A stretch of 64,000 bases of DNA from Achromobacter spanius (GCF_029637605.1 NZ_CP121261.1:4464001-4528000); one strand, 5' to 3'. Numbered from the stretch's first letter, positions 24,143 through 33,233 are shown. The notes: generated by a model from the letters alone, not told the origin. Translations and numbers: made by a program.

Positions 24143-25581
24143 TCGAAACAACGCAATGCGATTTGCTGGTGGTGGGCGCGGGCCCGGCGGGCCTGGCGGC
24201 GGCAACGCTGGCGGCCACGTTGGGCGTGGACACCGTGCTGTTGGATGAACAACCGGCGCCGGGCGGCCAGATCTATCGCGCCATCACCACCACGCCGGTC
24301 ACCGACCGGGGCATCCTGGGCGAAGACTATTGGCATGGCGCGTCGCTAGTGGGGCCGTTCAAGCAATCGGGCGCGCGCTACGTGCCGGGCGCCACCGTCT
24401 GGGCCGTGGCTGAGCGCACGGCGCCGCAGCCCGATAAAGGGTTCGAGGTGGCGTATTCGGTGGCGGGCGAGGCGCGCATTGTGCACGCGCGCCGGCTGCT
24501 GCTGGCCACGGGCGCGCAAGAGCGGCCCTTCCCGATTCCGGGCTGGACGCTACCCGGCGTGATCACGGCGGGCGCGGCGCAGATTCTGCTGAAGTCGGCG
24601 GGTGTGGTGCCGGCCGACCGCACGGTGCTGGCGGGCAGCGGTCCGCTGCTTTATCTGGTGGCCTGGCAATACCTGAATGCCGGCGTGAAGATCGACGCGC
24701 TGCTGGAAACCACGCCGCCCGGACGCATGGGCCAGGCGCTGCCCAAAGTGTGGGGATTCCTGCGCTCGCCTTATCTGGGCAAGGGCTTGAAGCTGCTGCG
24801 CGCCGTCAAGGCGGCAGTGCCGATCACGCGCGGCGTGACGGCCTTGGAAGCGCTGGGCAATGGCAAGCTGGAAAGCGTGCGCTACACGGCGGGCGGCGTC
24901 ACCAAGACCTTGCCCGCTGAACAACTGATGCTGCATCAGGGCGTGGTGCCCAACGTGAACCTGTCGCGCGCCGTGGGGGCGGAGCACCGCTGGAACGACG
25001 CACTGGACTGTTGGGAGCCACAGGTCGACGAATGGGGTTTGACGTCGGTGGACGGCATCGGCATGGCGGGCGATGGCGCGGGGATCGCGGGCGCGCTGGC
25101 AGCGGAGCATCGGGGCCGGCTGGCCGCCTTGCAGGCCGCGCATCTGCTGGGCCGCATCGATGCCCGCAAACGCGATAGCGAGGCCGTGACGCCGCGAGAC
25201 GCGCTGGCTCGTGCCGTCAGGGGCCGCGAGTTCTTCGACGCGCTGTACAAGGCGCCAGACGCCTTCCGGCGGCCCACCGGCGACACTATCGTGTGCCGCT
25301 GCGAGGAAGTCACCGCCGCGCAAGTGCGCCAGACGGTCAAGCTGGGCTGCACTGGTCCGAACCAGATGAAGGCCTTTCTGCGTTGCGGCATGGGGCCGTG
25401 CCAAGGACGCTTCTGCGGGCTGACCGTGGCCGAGATCATTGCCGAGGAACGCGGCGTGCCGACGCAGGAAGTGGGCTATTACCGGCTGCGCTTCCCGACC
25501 AAGCCGCTGACCTTGGGAGAACTCGCGTCGCTGCCGCAGACGGATGATTCCCGCCAGGCCGTGGTCCGTCTGAAGAAGTAA
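24139..25581 (+). CDS. FAD/NAD(P)-binding subunit with BFD [2Fe-2S] domain (HcnB/alpha type, second operon)
   Basis: The 480-aa protein has VGAGPAGLAAA (12-22), LLDEQPAPGGQIYR (34-47) and a second nucleotide-binding VLAGSGPLLYLV (163-174). The C-terminal BFD-like domain carries cluster cysteines 386, 388, 421 and 426 (CRCEEVT ... GMGPCQGRFCG). It is the counterpart of the protein at 5983. In HcnB-type enzymes this subunit carries flavin and receives electrons from the DAO subunit. Confidence 0.88.
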   Translation: MIETTQCDLLVVGAGPAGLAAATLAATLGVDTVLLDEQPAPGGQIYRAITTTPVTDRGILGEDYWHGASLVGPFKQSGARYVPGATVWAVAERTAPQPDKGFEVAYSVAGEARIVHARRLLLATGAQERPFPIPGWTLPGVITAGAAQILLKSAGVVPADRTVLAGSGPLLYLVAWQYLNAGVKIDALLETTPPGRMGQALPKVWGFLRSPYLGKGLKLLRAVKAAVPITRGVTALEALGNGKLESVRYTAGGVTKTLPAEQLMLHQGVVPNVNLSRAVGAEHRWNDALDCWEPQVDEWGLTSVDGIGMAGDGAGIAGALAAEHRGRLAALQAAHLLGRIDARKRDSEAVTPRDALARAVRGREFFDALYKAPDAFRRPTGDTIVCRCEEVTAAQVRQTVKLGCTGPNQMKAFLRCGMGPCQGRFCGLTVAEIIAEERGVPTQEVGYYRLRFPTKPLTLGELASLPQTDDSRQAVVRLKK

Positions 25582-25585
25582 TGCC

Positions 25586-26749
25586 ATGACCGATGCAACG
25601 CGGTCGGCGCAAGTCATCATCATCGGCGGCGGCCTGCATGGCAGCTCGGCGGCGCTGCATCTGGCGCGCGCCGGCGTGTCGGCCCTGGTGATCGAAAAGA
25701 ACTACGTGGGGCGGCATGCCTCGGGCGTGAACGCGGGTGGCGTGCGCACCTTGTCGCGGCACTTGGCCGAAGTGCCGCTGGCGCTGGCCTCGCGTGAAAT
25801 TTGGTATCGCATCGGCGAGCTGGTGGATGACGACTGCGGCTTCGAGCAGCACGGCCAGGTGCGCGTGGCCGAGGACGCCGCCGATGTCCAGGCGCTGCAA
25901 ACGCGCTTGCGCACGATGACCGATCACGGCTACACGCACGAACAATGGATCAGCGCCGACGACCTGCGTGACATGATCCCGATGATTGCGCCCAGCATCC
26001 AGGGCGGCTTGATCGCGCGTGAGGATGCGGCGGCCGACCCCTACCGCACGACGCTGGCGTTTCGCAGTAAGGCCGCAAGCCTGGGCGCGCGTTTTCTGGA
26101 AGGCGTGCGCGTGGACCGCGTGTCGCAAGACGGCGGACAGTGGCGCGTGGACACCGATGCGGGCACCTACACCGCGCCGCAGGTGTTGAACTGCGCGGGC
26201 GCCTGGGCCGACCGTATCGCCGCGCAATGGGGCGAGCCGGTGCCGTTGTTGGCGATCAGCCCGATGATGCTGGTGACCTTGCGCATGGACCACTTCCTGG
26301 ATCCGGTCGTGCTGGGCACGGGGCGCGCGCTCTCTTTCAAGCAGCGCACGAACGGCACGGTGCTGATCGGTGGCGGGCGGCGCGCCTGGGTGGATCGCGA
26401 CGCGGAATGGACCGAGCTGGACTTTCGTTCCCTGGCCGAAGGCGCGCGCACGGTCTGCGACCTGTTTCCGCACATGCGCCACGCCGTCGTGAACCGGGGC
26501 TGGGCCGGCATCGAAGCGGCCATGCCGGACGAGATTCCGGTCATTGGCCGCAGCAGCCGCCACGAGACCGCCTTCCATGCCTTCGGCTTTTCGGCGCATG
26601 GTTTCGAACTGGGGCCGATCGTGGGTCGCATCATGGCCGACCTGATCACCACCGGCGCGACGGACATGCCGATTGAGCCATTCCGGATTGAACGTTTTTC
26701 GGACGCCACGATGGCGCCCACCCCATCAGAAAAGGAGCAAGACGTATGA
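25586..26749 (+). CDS. DAO-family FAD-dependent oxidoreductase (HcnC/beta type, second operon)
   Basis: The 387-aa flavoprotein begins VIIIGGGLHGSSAALHLARAG, has GVNAGGVRTLSRH after the first FAD contacts and the C-terminal HAFGFSAHGFELGPIVGRIM. It resembles the DAO subunit of the first operon (7365) more than the neighbour at 22693. Its stop overlaps the RidA start (ATGA). It probably converts an amine or D-amino acid to an imine. Confidence 0.88.
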   Translation: MTDATRSAQVIIIGGGLHGSSAALHLARAGVSALVIEKNYVGRHASGVNAGGVRTLSRHLAEVPLALASREIWYRIGELVDDDCGFEQHGQVRVAEDAADVQALQTRLRTMTDHGYTHEQWISADDLRDMIPMIAPSIQGGLIAREDAAADPYRTTLAFRSKAASLGARFLEGVRVDRVSQDGGQWRVDTDAGTYTAPQVLNCAGAWADRIAAQWGEPVPLLAISPMMLVTLRMDHFLDPVVLGTGRALSFKQRTNGTVLIGGGRRAWVDRDAEWTELDFRSLAEGARTVCDLFPHMRHAVVNRGWAGIEAAMPDEIPVIGRSSRHETAFHAFGFSAHGFELGPIVGRIMADLITTGATDMPIEPFRIERFSDATMAPTPSEKEQDV

Positions 26750-27135
26750 ACAACGATATCGTGCGCAAAGACACCAACCAGCGCCTGAGCCGCATCGTGA
26801 TCCACGGCGATACGGTCTATGTGGCAGGCGTGACGTCAACGGCCGAGGGCGGCATCGTCCCGCAGACGCGCGACGTGCTGGCGAAGATCGACGGCTATCT
26901 GGCGCAGGCCGGCACCGACAAATCGCGGCTGTTGTCGGTGCAGATCTGGTTGAAGGATATCGACCAGGACTTCGCCGGCATGAACAGCGTGTGGGCCGAG
27001 TGGGCGTTGCCCGAGGCGATGCCCACCCGCGCCACCTGCGAGGCCAAGCTGGCCGCGCCGGAGCTGTTGGTGGAGATCATCGTGACGGCCGCCAAGCGGC
27101 CGGGGTATGTCAGCGGGCCGGTGTCTGAAAGCTGA
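26746..27135 (+). CDS. RidA family enamine/imine deaminase
   Basis: The 129-aa protein is a RidA/YjgF-type trimeric enzyme (RIVIHGDTVYVAGVTS near the N-terminus, MPTRATCEAKLAAPELLVEIIVTAA near the C-terminus, with the Arg that binds the carboxylate). RidA enzymes speed hydrolysis of reactive imines and enamines to ketones and ammonia. Its place right after the DAO oxidase supports a pathway with an imine intermediate. AAGGAGC precedes the start. Its last 26 bp overlap the convergent deaminase gene. Confidence 0.92.
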   Translation: MNNDIVRKDTNQRLSRIVIHGDTVYVAGVTSTAEGGIVPQTRDVLAKIDGYLAQAGTDKSRLLSVQIWLKDIDQDFAGMNSVWAEWALPEAMPTRATCEAKLAAPELLVEIIVTAAKRPGYVSGPVSES

Positions 27136-28390
27136 TCTGACCGGGGCGGCCCGGCAGGTTCAGGGTGGCCGTGGCGGGCGGCGTGGTCGCGATGACCTGG
27201 CCGGCGCGCAGCACCATCAGCCGGGTAGCACGCAGGCGTAGCGCCTCGACGGGGTCGCGCGCTTGCAGCAGCACCAGGTCGGCGCGCTTGCCGACCGCGA
27301 TGCCCGTGTCGTCCAACCCCAGGATCTTGGCGGGCGTGGTCGTCACGGCCTCGAAACAGGCGCGCATGGCGTCCTGGCCCGTCATCTGAGCCACATGCAG
27401 GCCCATGTGCGCTACTTCCAGCATGTCGCCCGAACCCAGGCTGTACCAGGGGTCCATCACGCAGTCATGGCCGAAGGCCACCGGCACGCCGGCCGCCATC
27501 AATTCGGGCACGCGCGTCATGCCTCGGCGCTTGGGATAAGTGTCGTGGCGGCCTTGCAGCGTGATGTTGATCAGCGGGTTGGCAATGGCAGCCACGCCCG
27601 CTTCGCGGATCAGCGGGATCAGCTTGGACACGTAGTAGTTGTCCATCGAATGCATGGACGTCAGGTGCGAACCGGTCACGCGGCCATGCAGGCCCAGGCG
27701 CTGCGTGTGATAGGCCAGCGTTTCGATGTGGCGTGACAGCGGGTCGTCGCTTTCGTCGCAGTGCATGTCCACGCGCAGGCCGCGCTCGGCGGCCAGTTCG
27801 CACAGGATGCGGACAGATTCGGCGCCGTCCTGCATGGTGCGTTCAAAGTGCGGAATGCCGCCCACCACGTCCACGCCCATGTCGAGCGCGCGCTTCAGGT
27901 TGTCCAGCGCGCCGGGCGCGCGCAGCACGCCGTCTTGCGGGAAGGCGACCAGTTGCAGGTCCAGGTACGGTTTGACCTGCTCGCGCACGTGCAGCAGCGC
28001 TTCGGTGGCCAAGAGGCGCGGGTCACAGACGTCCACGTGCGAACGGATGGCCAGCAGGCCACGGGCGACGGCCCAGTCGCAATACGCCAGCGCGCGTTCC
28101 ACCAGCGCTTCCTGTGTCAACAGCGGCTTCAGCTCGCCCCACAACGCGATGCCTTCCAGCAGCGTGCCGGACTGGTTCACGCGCGGCAGCCCAAACGACA
28201 GCGTGGAGTCCATATGAAAGTGCGCGTCCACGAACGGCGACGTCACCATCTGACCGGCCGCATCGATGGTCTGGCCGGCCTCGGCCTTCAACGCCGGTTC
28301 CACCGCCGTAATACGCCCCTGCGCCACGCCGATGTCGATATTCGTGCGGCCATCGGGCAGCGTGCAATTCTTGATGATCAGGTCGAGCAT
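27110..28390 (-). CDS. Cytosine-deaminase-like metal-dependent amidohydrolase
   Basis: The 426-aa protein has the full CodA metal and catalytic set: His57 and His59 (HFHMD), His210 and Glu213 (MHCDESDD), His242 (SHLTSMH) and Asp309 (FGHDCVMDP). It therefore belongs to the cytosine/isocytosine/N-isopropylammelide deaminase group of the amidohydrolase superfamily and acts in the cytosol. It is the last gene of a minus-strand operon with a BMP-type nucleobase/nucleoside importer, which fits deamination of an imported pyrimidine, purine or triazine. An AGGA ribosome site precedes the ATG. Confidence 0.88.
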   Translation of the reverse strand: MLDLIIKNCTLPDGRTNIDIGVAQGRITAVEPALKAEAGQTIDAAGQMVTSPFVDAHFHMDSTLSFGLPRVNQSGTLLEGIALWGELKPLLTQEALVERALAYCDWAVARGLLAIRSHVDVCDPRLLATEALLHVREQVKPYLDLQLVAFPQDGVLRAPGALDNLKRALDMGVDVVGGIPHFERTMQDGAESVRILCELAAERGLRVDMHCDESDDPLSRHIETLAYHTQRLGLHGRVTGSHLTSMHSMDNYYVSKLIPLIREAGVAAIANPLINITLQGRHDTYPKRRGMTRVPELMAAGVPVAFGHDCVMDPWYSLGSGDMLEVAHMGLHVAQMTGQDAMRACFEAVTTTPAKILGLDDTGIAVGKRADLVLLQARDPVEALRLRATRLMVLRAGQVIATTPPATATLNLPGRPGQISFQTPAR

Positions 28391-28412
28391 GGTTGGGTCC
28401 TAGCGAATAGTT

Positions 28413-29363
28413 TTAGCGTTCGCCCTTGCGGTAGGGCTTCATCAGAGCCTGCGGGTAGGCGGCGCGGCGCGCCATCACTACCAAGGCCAGGATGGACAGG
28501 ATGTAGGGCAGCATCAAATACACCTGATACGGTAGCTCAGGCAATCCGGGCAAGGCCGCGCCGCCTTGTTGCAGGCGCAGTTGCAGCGCATCGAAAAAGG
28601 CAAAGATCAGCGCGCCCAGCAATGCTTTGCCCGGGCGCCAGGACGCGAACACCACCAGCGCCACGCAGACCCAGCCACGGCCGTTGACCATGTTGAAAAA
28701 GAAGGCGTTGAACGCGGCCAGCGTCAGGAAGCTGCCGGCAACCCCCATCAGCGCCGACCCCGCCACGATGGCGCCCATGCGCAGCCGCGTGACCGACAGG
28801 CCCTGCCCTTCGGCGGCGGCGGGGTTTTCACCCACCATGCGAATCGCCAGCCCGACCGGCGTGCGGTTCAGCACCCAGGCCAGAATCGGCACGGCGGCCA
28901 GCGCGATCAGCGTCATGGGCGTCTGCCCGGCCAGTACGGGCCCGATCAACGGAATGCCGTCCAGGAACTTCATTTCAGCAAACGGGGTGATGGTGGGCGG
29001 CGTGTTCACGCTGGGAAACGTCACGCGGTACGCAAAGTACGACAGGCTGGTCGCCAGCAAGGTCACTCCCAGCCCCGACACGTGTTGCGATAGCCCCAGC
29101 GGCACCGTCAACACCGCATGCAACAGGCCGAACACGGCCCCGGCGAACGCGGCCGCCAGCACGCCCACATACAGCGGTGCGCCCAGATACACGACCAGCC
29201 AGCCGGTGAAGGCGCCCGCGGCCATGATGCCTTCGATGCCCAGGTTCAGCACGCCGGCACGTTCGCACAGCAGCACGCCCAGCGTGCCCAGAATCAGCGG
29301 CGTCGCCAGGCGCAGCACGGCCACCCAGAAGGCCGAGGTGCTTAATAGATCCATCCATTCCAT
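28413..29363 (-). CDS. ABC transporter permease of the BMP/nucleoside type (second permease)
   Basis: This 316-aa membrane protein of the branched-chain-permease fold (binding-protein-dependent, YufQ/NupQ-like) has about nine hydrophobic segments and LCERAGVLNLGIEGIM near residue 40, the family hallmark. I take the ATG at 29363, preceded by GAGGAGC; the longer open frame upstream would overlap the neighbouring permease gene. It pairs with the permease encoded at 29374. Confidence 0.9.
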   Translation of the reverse strand: MEWMDLLSTSAFWVAVLRLATPLILGTLGVLLCERAGVLNLGIEGIMAAGAFTGWLVVYLGAPLYVGVLAAAFAGAVFGLLHAVLTVPLGLSQHVSGLGVTLLATSLSYFAYRVTFPSVNTPPTITPFAEMKFLDGIPLIGPVLAGQTPMTLIALAAVPILAWVLNRTPVGLAIRMVGENPAAAEGQGLSVTRLRMGAIVAGSALMGVAGSFLTLAAFNAFFFNMVNGRGWVCVALVVFASWRPGKALLGALIFAFFDALQLRLQQGGAALPGLPELPYQVYLMLPYILSILALVVMARRAAYPQALMKPYRKGER

Positions 29364-29373
29364 GGCGTGCTCC

Positions 29374-30447
29374 TCAAGCCAGATTGCGGCGCAGGCGGTA
29401 CTGCGCGAATAGCGTCGCGACCAGCATGGCAAGCAACGAAGTGGCGACGATGACGTCGGCGATGTAGTTCGGCACGGCAATGGCGCGGCTCATGCTGTCG
29501 GCCCCCACCAGCATGCCGGCCACAAAGATGCTGGCCAGGATCACGCCCAGCGGATGCAGGCCGGCCAGCATGGCGACGACGACGCCGGTGTAGCCGTAGC
29601 CCGGCGACATGTCCAGCGTGACGTAGCCGGTGCGGCCCGCCACTTCAATGGCGCCTGCCAGACCGGCCAGCGCGCCCGACAGCATCGCGGTGCCCAGCAT
29701 CACGCGGTTGACCGGCAGGCCCAGAAAGCGCGAGGCATGCGCGTTGGCGCCCACGGCCCGCATCTGGAAGCCGAAGACCGTGTAGCGGTTCAGCAGCCAC
29801 AAGCCCAGCGCCAGCCCGGCCGCCCACAACAGCCCGGTATGCGCGCGCGTGCGTTCGATCAGCTTGCCCAGTTCCAGGTCGCCGTTCAGCGCCACGGATT
29901 GCGGCCAGCCCATCGCCATCGGGTCTTTCATAGGGCCGTCCAGCATCATGGACACGAACAGCAGCACGATGAAGTTGCCCAGCAAGGTGGTGACGACTTC
30001 ATCCACGCCCAGCCGGGTTTTCAGCAGCGCGGGAATCAGCAGCAGCAAGGCGCCGGCCAGGGCCGCCGCCAGCATCATGCCGCCGAACAGCACGGGCACC
30101 GGCAGATCGAAACCGGTGCCGTCATGCAGGCCACCGATGGCCACCGCCGCTAGCGCGCCCAGATACAACTGGCCTTCGGCGCCGATGTTGTAGAAGCGCG
30201 CGCGAAACGCCACGGCACAGGCCAGGCCCGTCAACATCAGCGGGGTGGCGCGGGTCAGCGTTTCAGACAGCGCGAAGCGCGAGCCGAACGCGCCTTCGAA
30301 CAGCAGCGCGTAGGTGCGGCCCACGGGCGCGCCGGCCCAGGCCACCAGCAAGGTGCAGATGGCCAGAGTGAAGAGGATGGCCGCGATGGGGGCCAAGGCC
30401 AGCGCCATGCGGCTGGGCTCGGGGCGGCGTTCCAGGATCAGTTTCAT
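29374..30447 (-). CDS. ABC transporter permease of the BMP/nucleoside type (first permease)
   Basis: The 357-aa polytopic permease (YufP/NupP-like) has LTGLACAVAFRARFYNIGAE, the marker of this class, and GYGYTGVVVAMLAGLHP. Two starts are possible: ATG at 30447 (used here) or TTG at 30462, five codons upstream; neither has a strong ribosome site. It lies between the double-ATPase gene and the second permease and belongs to the operon 33057-27110. Confidence 0.9.
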   Translation of the reverse strand: MKLILERRPEPSRMALALAPIAAILFTLAICTLLVAWAGAPVGRTYALLFEGAFGSRFALSETLTRATPLMLTGLACAVAFRARFYNIGAEGQLYLGALAAVAIGGLHDGTGFDLPVPVLFGGMMLAAALAGALLLLIPALLKTRLGVDEVVTTLLGNFIVLLFVSMMLDGPMKDPMAMGWPQSVALNGDLELGKLIERTRAHTGLLWAAGLALGLWLLNRYTVFGFQMRAVGANAHASRFLGLPVNRVMLGTAMLSGALAGLAGAIEVAGRTGYVTLDMSPGYGYTGVVVAMLAGLHPLGVILASIFVAGMLVGADSMSRAIAVPNYIADVIVATSLLAMLVATLFAQYRLRRNLA

Positions 30448-30496
30448 GCGAAGAATGCTCAATAGAAAAGGAAGCGGCGCAAGGCGGCGTGAACCG

Positions 30497-32026
30497 TCAC
30501 GCGCGGGTTCCCGTCATGGCCAGGCCGACAGTGGCGGGCGTCCAGTCGGCCACCGGCTTGATGGCGACGAGCTTGCCGCCGCACAGCACGGCGATGCGGT
30601 CGGCCAGGGCGAAGATTTCTTCCAGGTCTTCGGACACCAGCAGCACGCCGGCGCCACGCGCGCGGGCGGCCAGCAACTGCTCGCGCACATAGGCCACGGC
30701 GCCGATGTCCAGGCCCCAGGTGGGTTGGTCGGCCACGATGAAGCGCGGTTCGCGCGCCAGCGTGCGTCCCAGGATCAGCTTCTGCATATTGCCGCCCGAC
30801 AGGCTGCGCGTGCGTACGTCCAGCGACGCCGCGCGCACGTCGAACTGCTTGGCCAGCGATGCGGCGTATGCCCGGCCCGCGCGCGCGCGGATCAAACCGT
30901 AGCGTGCGAAGCGCTTGTCCTTCAGGTCTTCGACGATGGCGTTTTCCCAGAGCGGGCTGTCGCCGATCATGCCTTCGCCGTGGCGATCCTCTGGGATGCG
31001 GCCCACGCGGGCCGCGGTCCAGCCGGCAGGCGACGTGGGCGCGGGGGCGTGTTCCGCGCCCAGCCGGATCGTGCCGTCGGACGGTTGGGCCAAGCCGGTC
31101 AAGACCGACACCAGCGCCTGCTGGCCGTTGCCGGCCACGCCCGCGATTGCCACGATTTCATGTTTGTGAACGGTCAGGTCCAGGCTGTCCAGGCGCGGCG
31201 CGCCAGCGCGGCTGTCGCGCACGGTGACCTGCGACAGCGTCACCACGGGCGCCGCTTGTTCGCCGGCGGCCACCGCTTCGGCGCGCGGCATGACCACCTT
31301 GCGCCCGACCATCAGTTCCGCAAGTTCGGCGGGGCTGGTGGCTGCGGTGTCGCGTTCGGCCACCAGCTTGCCCTGGCGCAGCACCGCCACGCGGCGCGAC
31401 ACGGCCATCACTTCGTCCAGCTTGTGCGAGATGAAGATGACAGCCAGGCCGTCGTCGACAAAACCGCGCAGCGTGGCGAACAGGTCCTGCACTTCCTGCG
31501 GCGTCAGCACCGCGGTGGGTTCGTCCAGGATCAGCACGCGCGCGCCACGGTACAGCGCCTTCAGGATTTCAACGCGCTGCTTTTCACCGACGGACAAGCC
31601 GCCCACGCGCGCATCCGGGTCCACGCCCAGGCCAAAGCGTTGACCCAGTTCAACCAGGCGTTTGCGTGCCTTGCCACGGCCGGACGCCAGCTTCCACAGC
31701 GATTCCGTGCCGACCATGATGTTGTCCAGCACGGTCAGGTTGTCGGCCAGGGTGAAGTGCTGATGCACCATGCCCACGCCCGCCGCCAGCGCGGCGTCGG
31801 GCCGGCCGGGCGGCAAGGGCTTGCCGAACACATCGATGCTGCCGGCGTCCGCCAGATAGTGGCCGAACAGAATCGACACCAGCGTCGATTTGCCGGCGCC
31901 GTTCTCGCCCAGCAGTGCCAAGACCTCGCCCTGCCGCAGCGTCAGCGAGATATCGTCGTTGGCCGTCAGGCTGCCGAAGCGTTTGGTGATCCCCGTCAGT
32001 TGCAGGGCGAGAGGCGCTTGGTTCAT
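30497..32026 (-). CDS. ABC transporter double ATP-binding protein, nucleoside/BMP (YufO) type
   Basis: The 509-aa protein holds two ABC cassettes. The first has Walker A GENGAGKST, QHFTLADNLTV, GLSVGEKQRVEI and ILDEPTAVL. The second lacks a consensus Walker A (GVAGNGQQAL) but keeps SLSGGNMQKL and ADQPTWGLD. That asymmetry is normal for sugar/nucleoside double ATPases. Its ATG overlaps the binding-protein stop, so the genes are coupled. Confidence 0.92.
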   Translation of the reverse strand: MNQAPLALQLTGITKRFGSLTANDDISLTLRQGEVLALLGENGAGKSTLVSILFGHYLADAGSIDVFGKPLPPGRPDAALAAGVGMVHQHFTLADNLTVLDNIMVGTESLWKLASGRGKARKRLVELGQRFGLGVDPDARVGGLSVGEKQRVEILKALYRGARVLILDEPTAVLTPQEVQDLFATLRGFVDDGLAVIFISHKLDEVMAVSRRVAVLRQGKLVAERDTAATSPAELAELMVGRKVVMPRAEAVAAGEQAAPVVTLSQVTVRDSRAGAPRLDSLDLTVHKHEIVAIAGVAGNGQQALVSVLTGLAQPSDGTIRLGAEHAPAPTSPAGWTAARVGRIPEDRHGEGMIGDSPLWENAIVEDLKDKRFARYGLIRARAGRAYAASLAKQFDVRAASLDVRTRSLSGGNMQKLILGRTLAREPRFIVADQPTWGLDIGAVAYVREQLLAARARGAGVLLVSEDLEEIFALADRIAVLCGGKLVAIKPVADWTPATVGLAMTGTRA

Positions 32027-33057
32027 CGTGCCGAGGACTTGGGTTCTTTATCGTTGACCTTGACGGTGAAGCTGCCGTCCAGAATGGCCTTCTGCTTGGC
32101 TTCAACCTTGGCGACGAGCTCGGCGGGAATCTTCTTTTCAAAGGTGCCCAGCGGCGCCAGCGACGAGCCCTTGTACTTCATCAGCGAGTACTGGCCATAG
32201 TCGTCGGCCTTGAACGTGCCGGCCTTGATCTGCTTGAGCGCCTCGTTGATGGTGGGCTCCATGCTCCACAGGGCCGATGCCACCACGGTTTCGGGGTACT
32301 GCGGCTGCGTGTCGATCACGTTGCCGATGGCCAGCTTGCCGCGTTCCTTGGCGGCATCCGACACGCCGAAGCGCTCGGCGTACAGCACGTCCGCGCCCTT
32401 GTCGATCATGGCGAAGGCGGCTTCCTTGGCCTTCGGGGGATCAAACCACGAGCCGATGAAGGTCACGGTGAATTCGGCCTTCGGGTTCACTTCCTTGGCG
32501 CCTTCGATGAAGGCGTGCATCAGGCGGTTCACTTCCGGGATGGGGTAGCCGCCAACCAGGCCGATCTTGCCGCTTTGGCTCATGCCGCCGGCGATCATGC
32601 CGGTCAGGTAGGCGGGTTCCTGGATGTAGTTGTCGAACACCGAGAAGTTGGGTTGCTGCGGCTTGCCCGAGGAGCCCATCAGGAAGGCGGTTTGCGGATA
32701 GTCCTTGGCCACCTTGCGGGCGGCGGATTCCACCGCGAAGGCTTCACCCACCACCAGCTTGTTGCCCTGCTCGGCGTACTGGCGCATGACGCGCTCGTAG
32801 TCGGCGTTGGTGACGTTTTCCGAGAACGTGTAGTCGATCTCGCCACGGTCGCGCGCAGCCGTCAGCGCCTTGTGGATGCGCGACACCCATTGCTGCTCGA
32901 CCGGCACCGTATAGATGGCGGCAACCTTGGTCTTGGCGGGCGCCTGGGCTTGCACTGCGCCCGAGAACAGCAGCGCGCCGGTCGCGGCGGCCGCGGCCAG
33001 CTTGAGCAGCCCACGGCGGGCAATGCCGCCAGCGGACGGGGTGGACAGGGATTTCAT
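32023..33057 (-). CDS. BMP family (PnrA-like) substrate-binding protein
   Basis: The 344-aa protein carries an N-terminal ARRGLLKLAAAAATGALLFS signal with a twin-arginine-like RR-G-L-L, then a BMP/PnrA fold (KVAAIYTVPVEQQWVSRIHKAL, GKIGLVGGYPIPEVNRLMHA). BMP receptors bind purine and pyrimidine nucleosides or related bases. The ATG at 33057 has AGGAG upstream. First gene of the operon with the double ATPase, two permeases and the cytosine-deaminase-like enzyme. It lacks the lipobox of Gram-positive homologues. Confidence 0.9.
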   Translation of the reverse strand: MKSLSTPSAGGIARRGLLKLAAAAATGALLFSGAVQAQAPAKTKVAAIYTVPVEQQWVSRIHKALTAARDRGEIDYTFSENVTNADYERVMRQYAEQGNKLVVGEAFAVESAARKVAKDYPQTAFLMGSSGKPQQPNFSVFDNYIQEPAYLTGMIAGGMSQSGKIGLVGGYPIPEVNRLMHAFIEGAKEVNPKAEFTVTFIGSWFDPPKAKEAAFAMIDKGADVLYAERFGVSDAAKERGKLAIGNVIDTQPQYPETVVASALWSMEPTINEALKQIKAGTFKADDYGQYSLMKYKGSSLAPLGTFEKKIPAELVAKVEAKQKAILDGSFTVKVNDKEPKSSAR

Positions 33058-33206
33058 GCGGGTGACTCCTTCGCGGGGGATGGAAACGTGATGGGATGGC
33101 AGCGATGCGGCGGCAGGATCGGCATCGCGGCCCATCCTGGCGAAGCAAGTTGTATGCCATGCGGCATTCCTCGCGACAAGTCGGGGAAACCTGATGGACG
33201 GGCAGG

Positions 33207-33212
33207 ATTATA
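33207..33212 (-). promoter_or_regulatory. -10 box of the BMP transporter operon
   Basis: TATAAT on the minus strand, 150 bp upstream of the start at 33057. No good -35 lies at the right distance, which suggests an activator-dependent promoter. Confidence 0.4.
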
Positions 33213-33233
33213 GGCACCCAGGGCGGGATCCGT

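Noticed and set aside
30314..32200. 628-codon plus-strand frame opposite the double ATPase gene
   Set aside because: Antisense to an intact double ABC cassette, with low-complexity Gln/Arg/His content.
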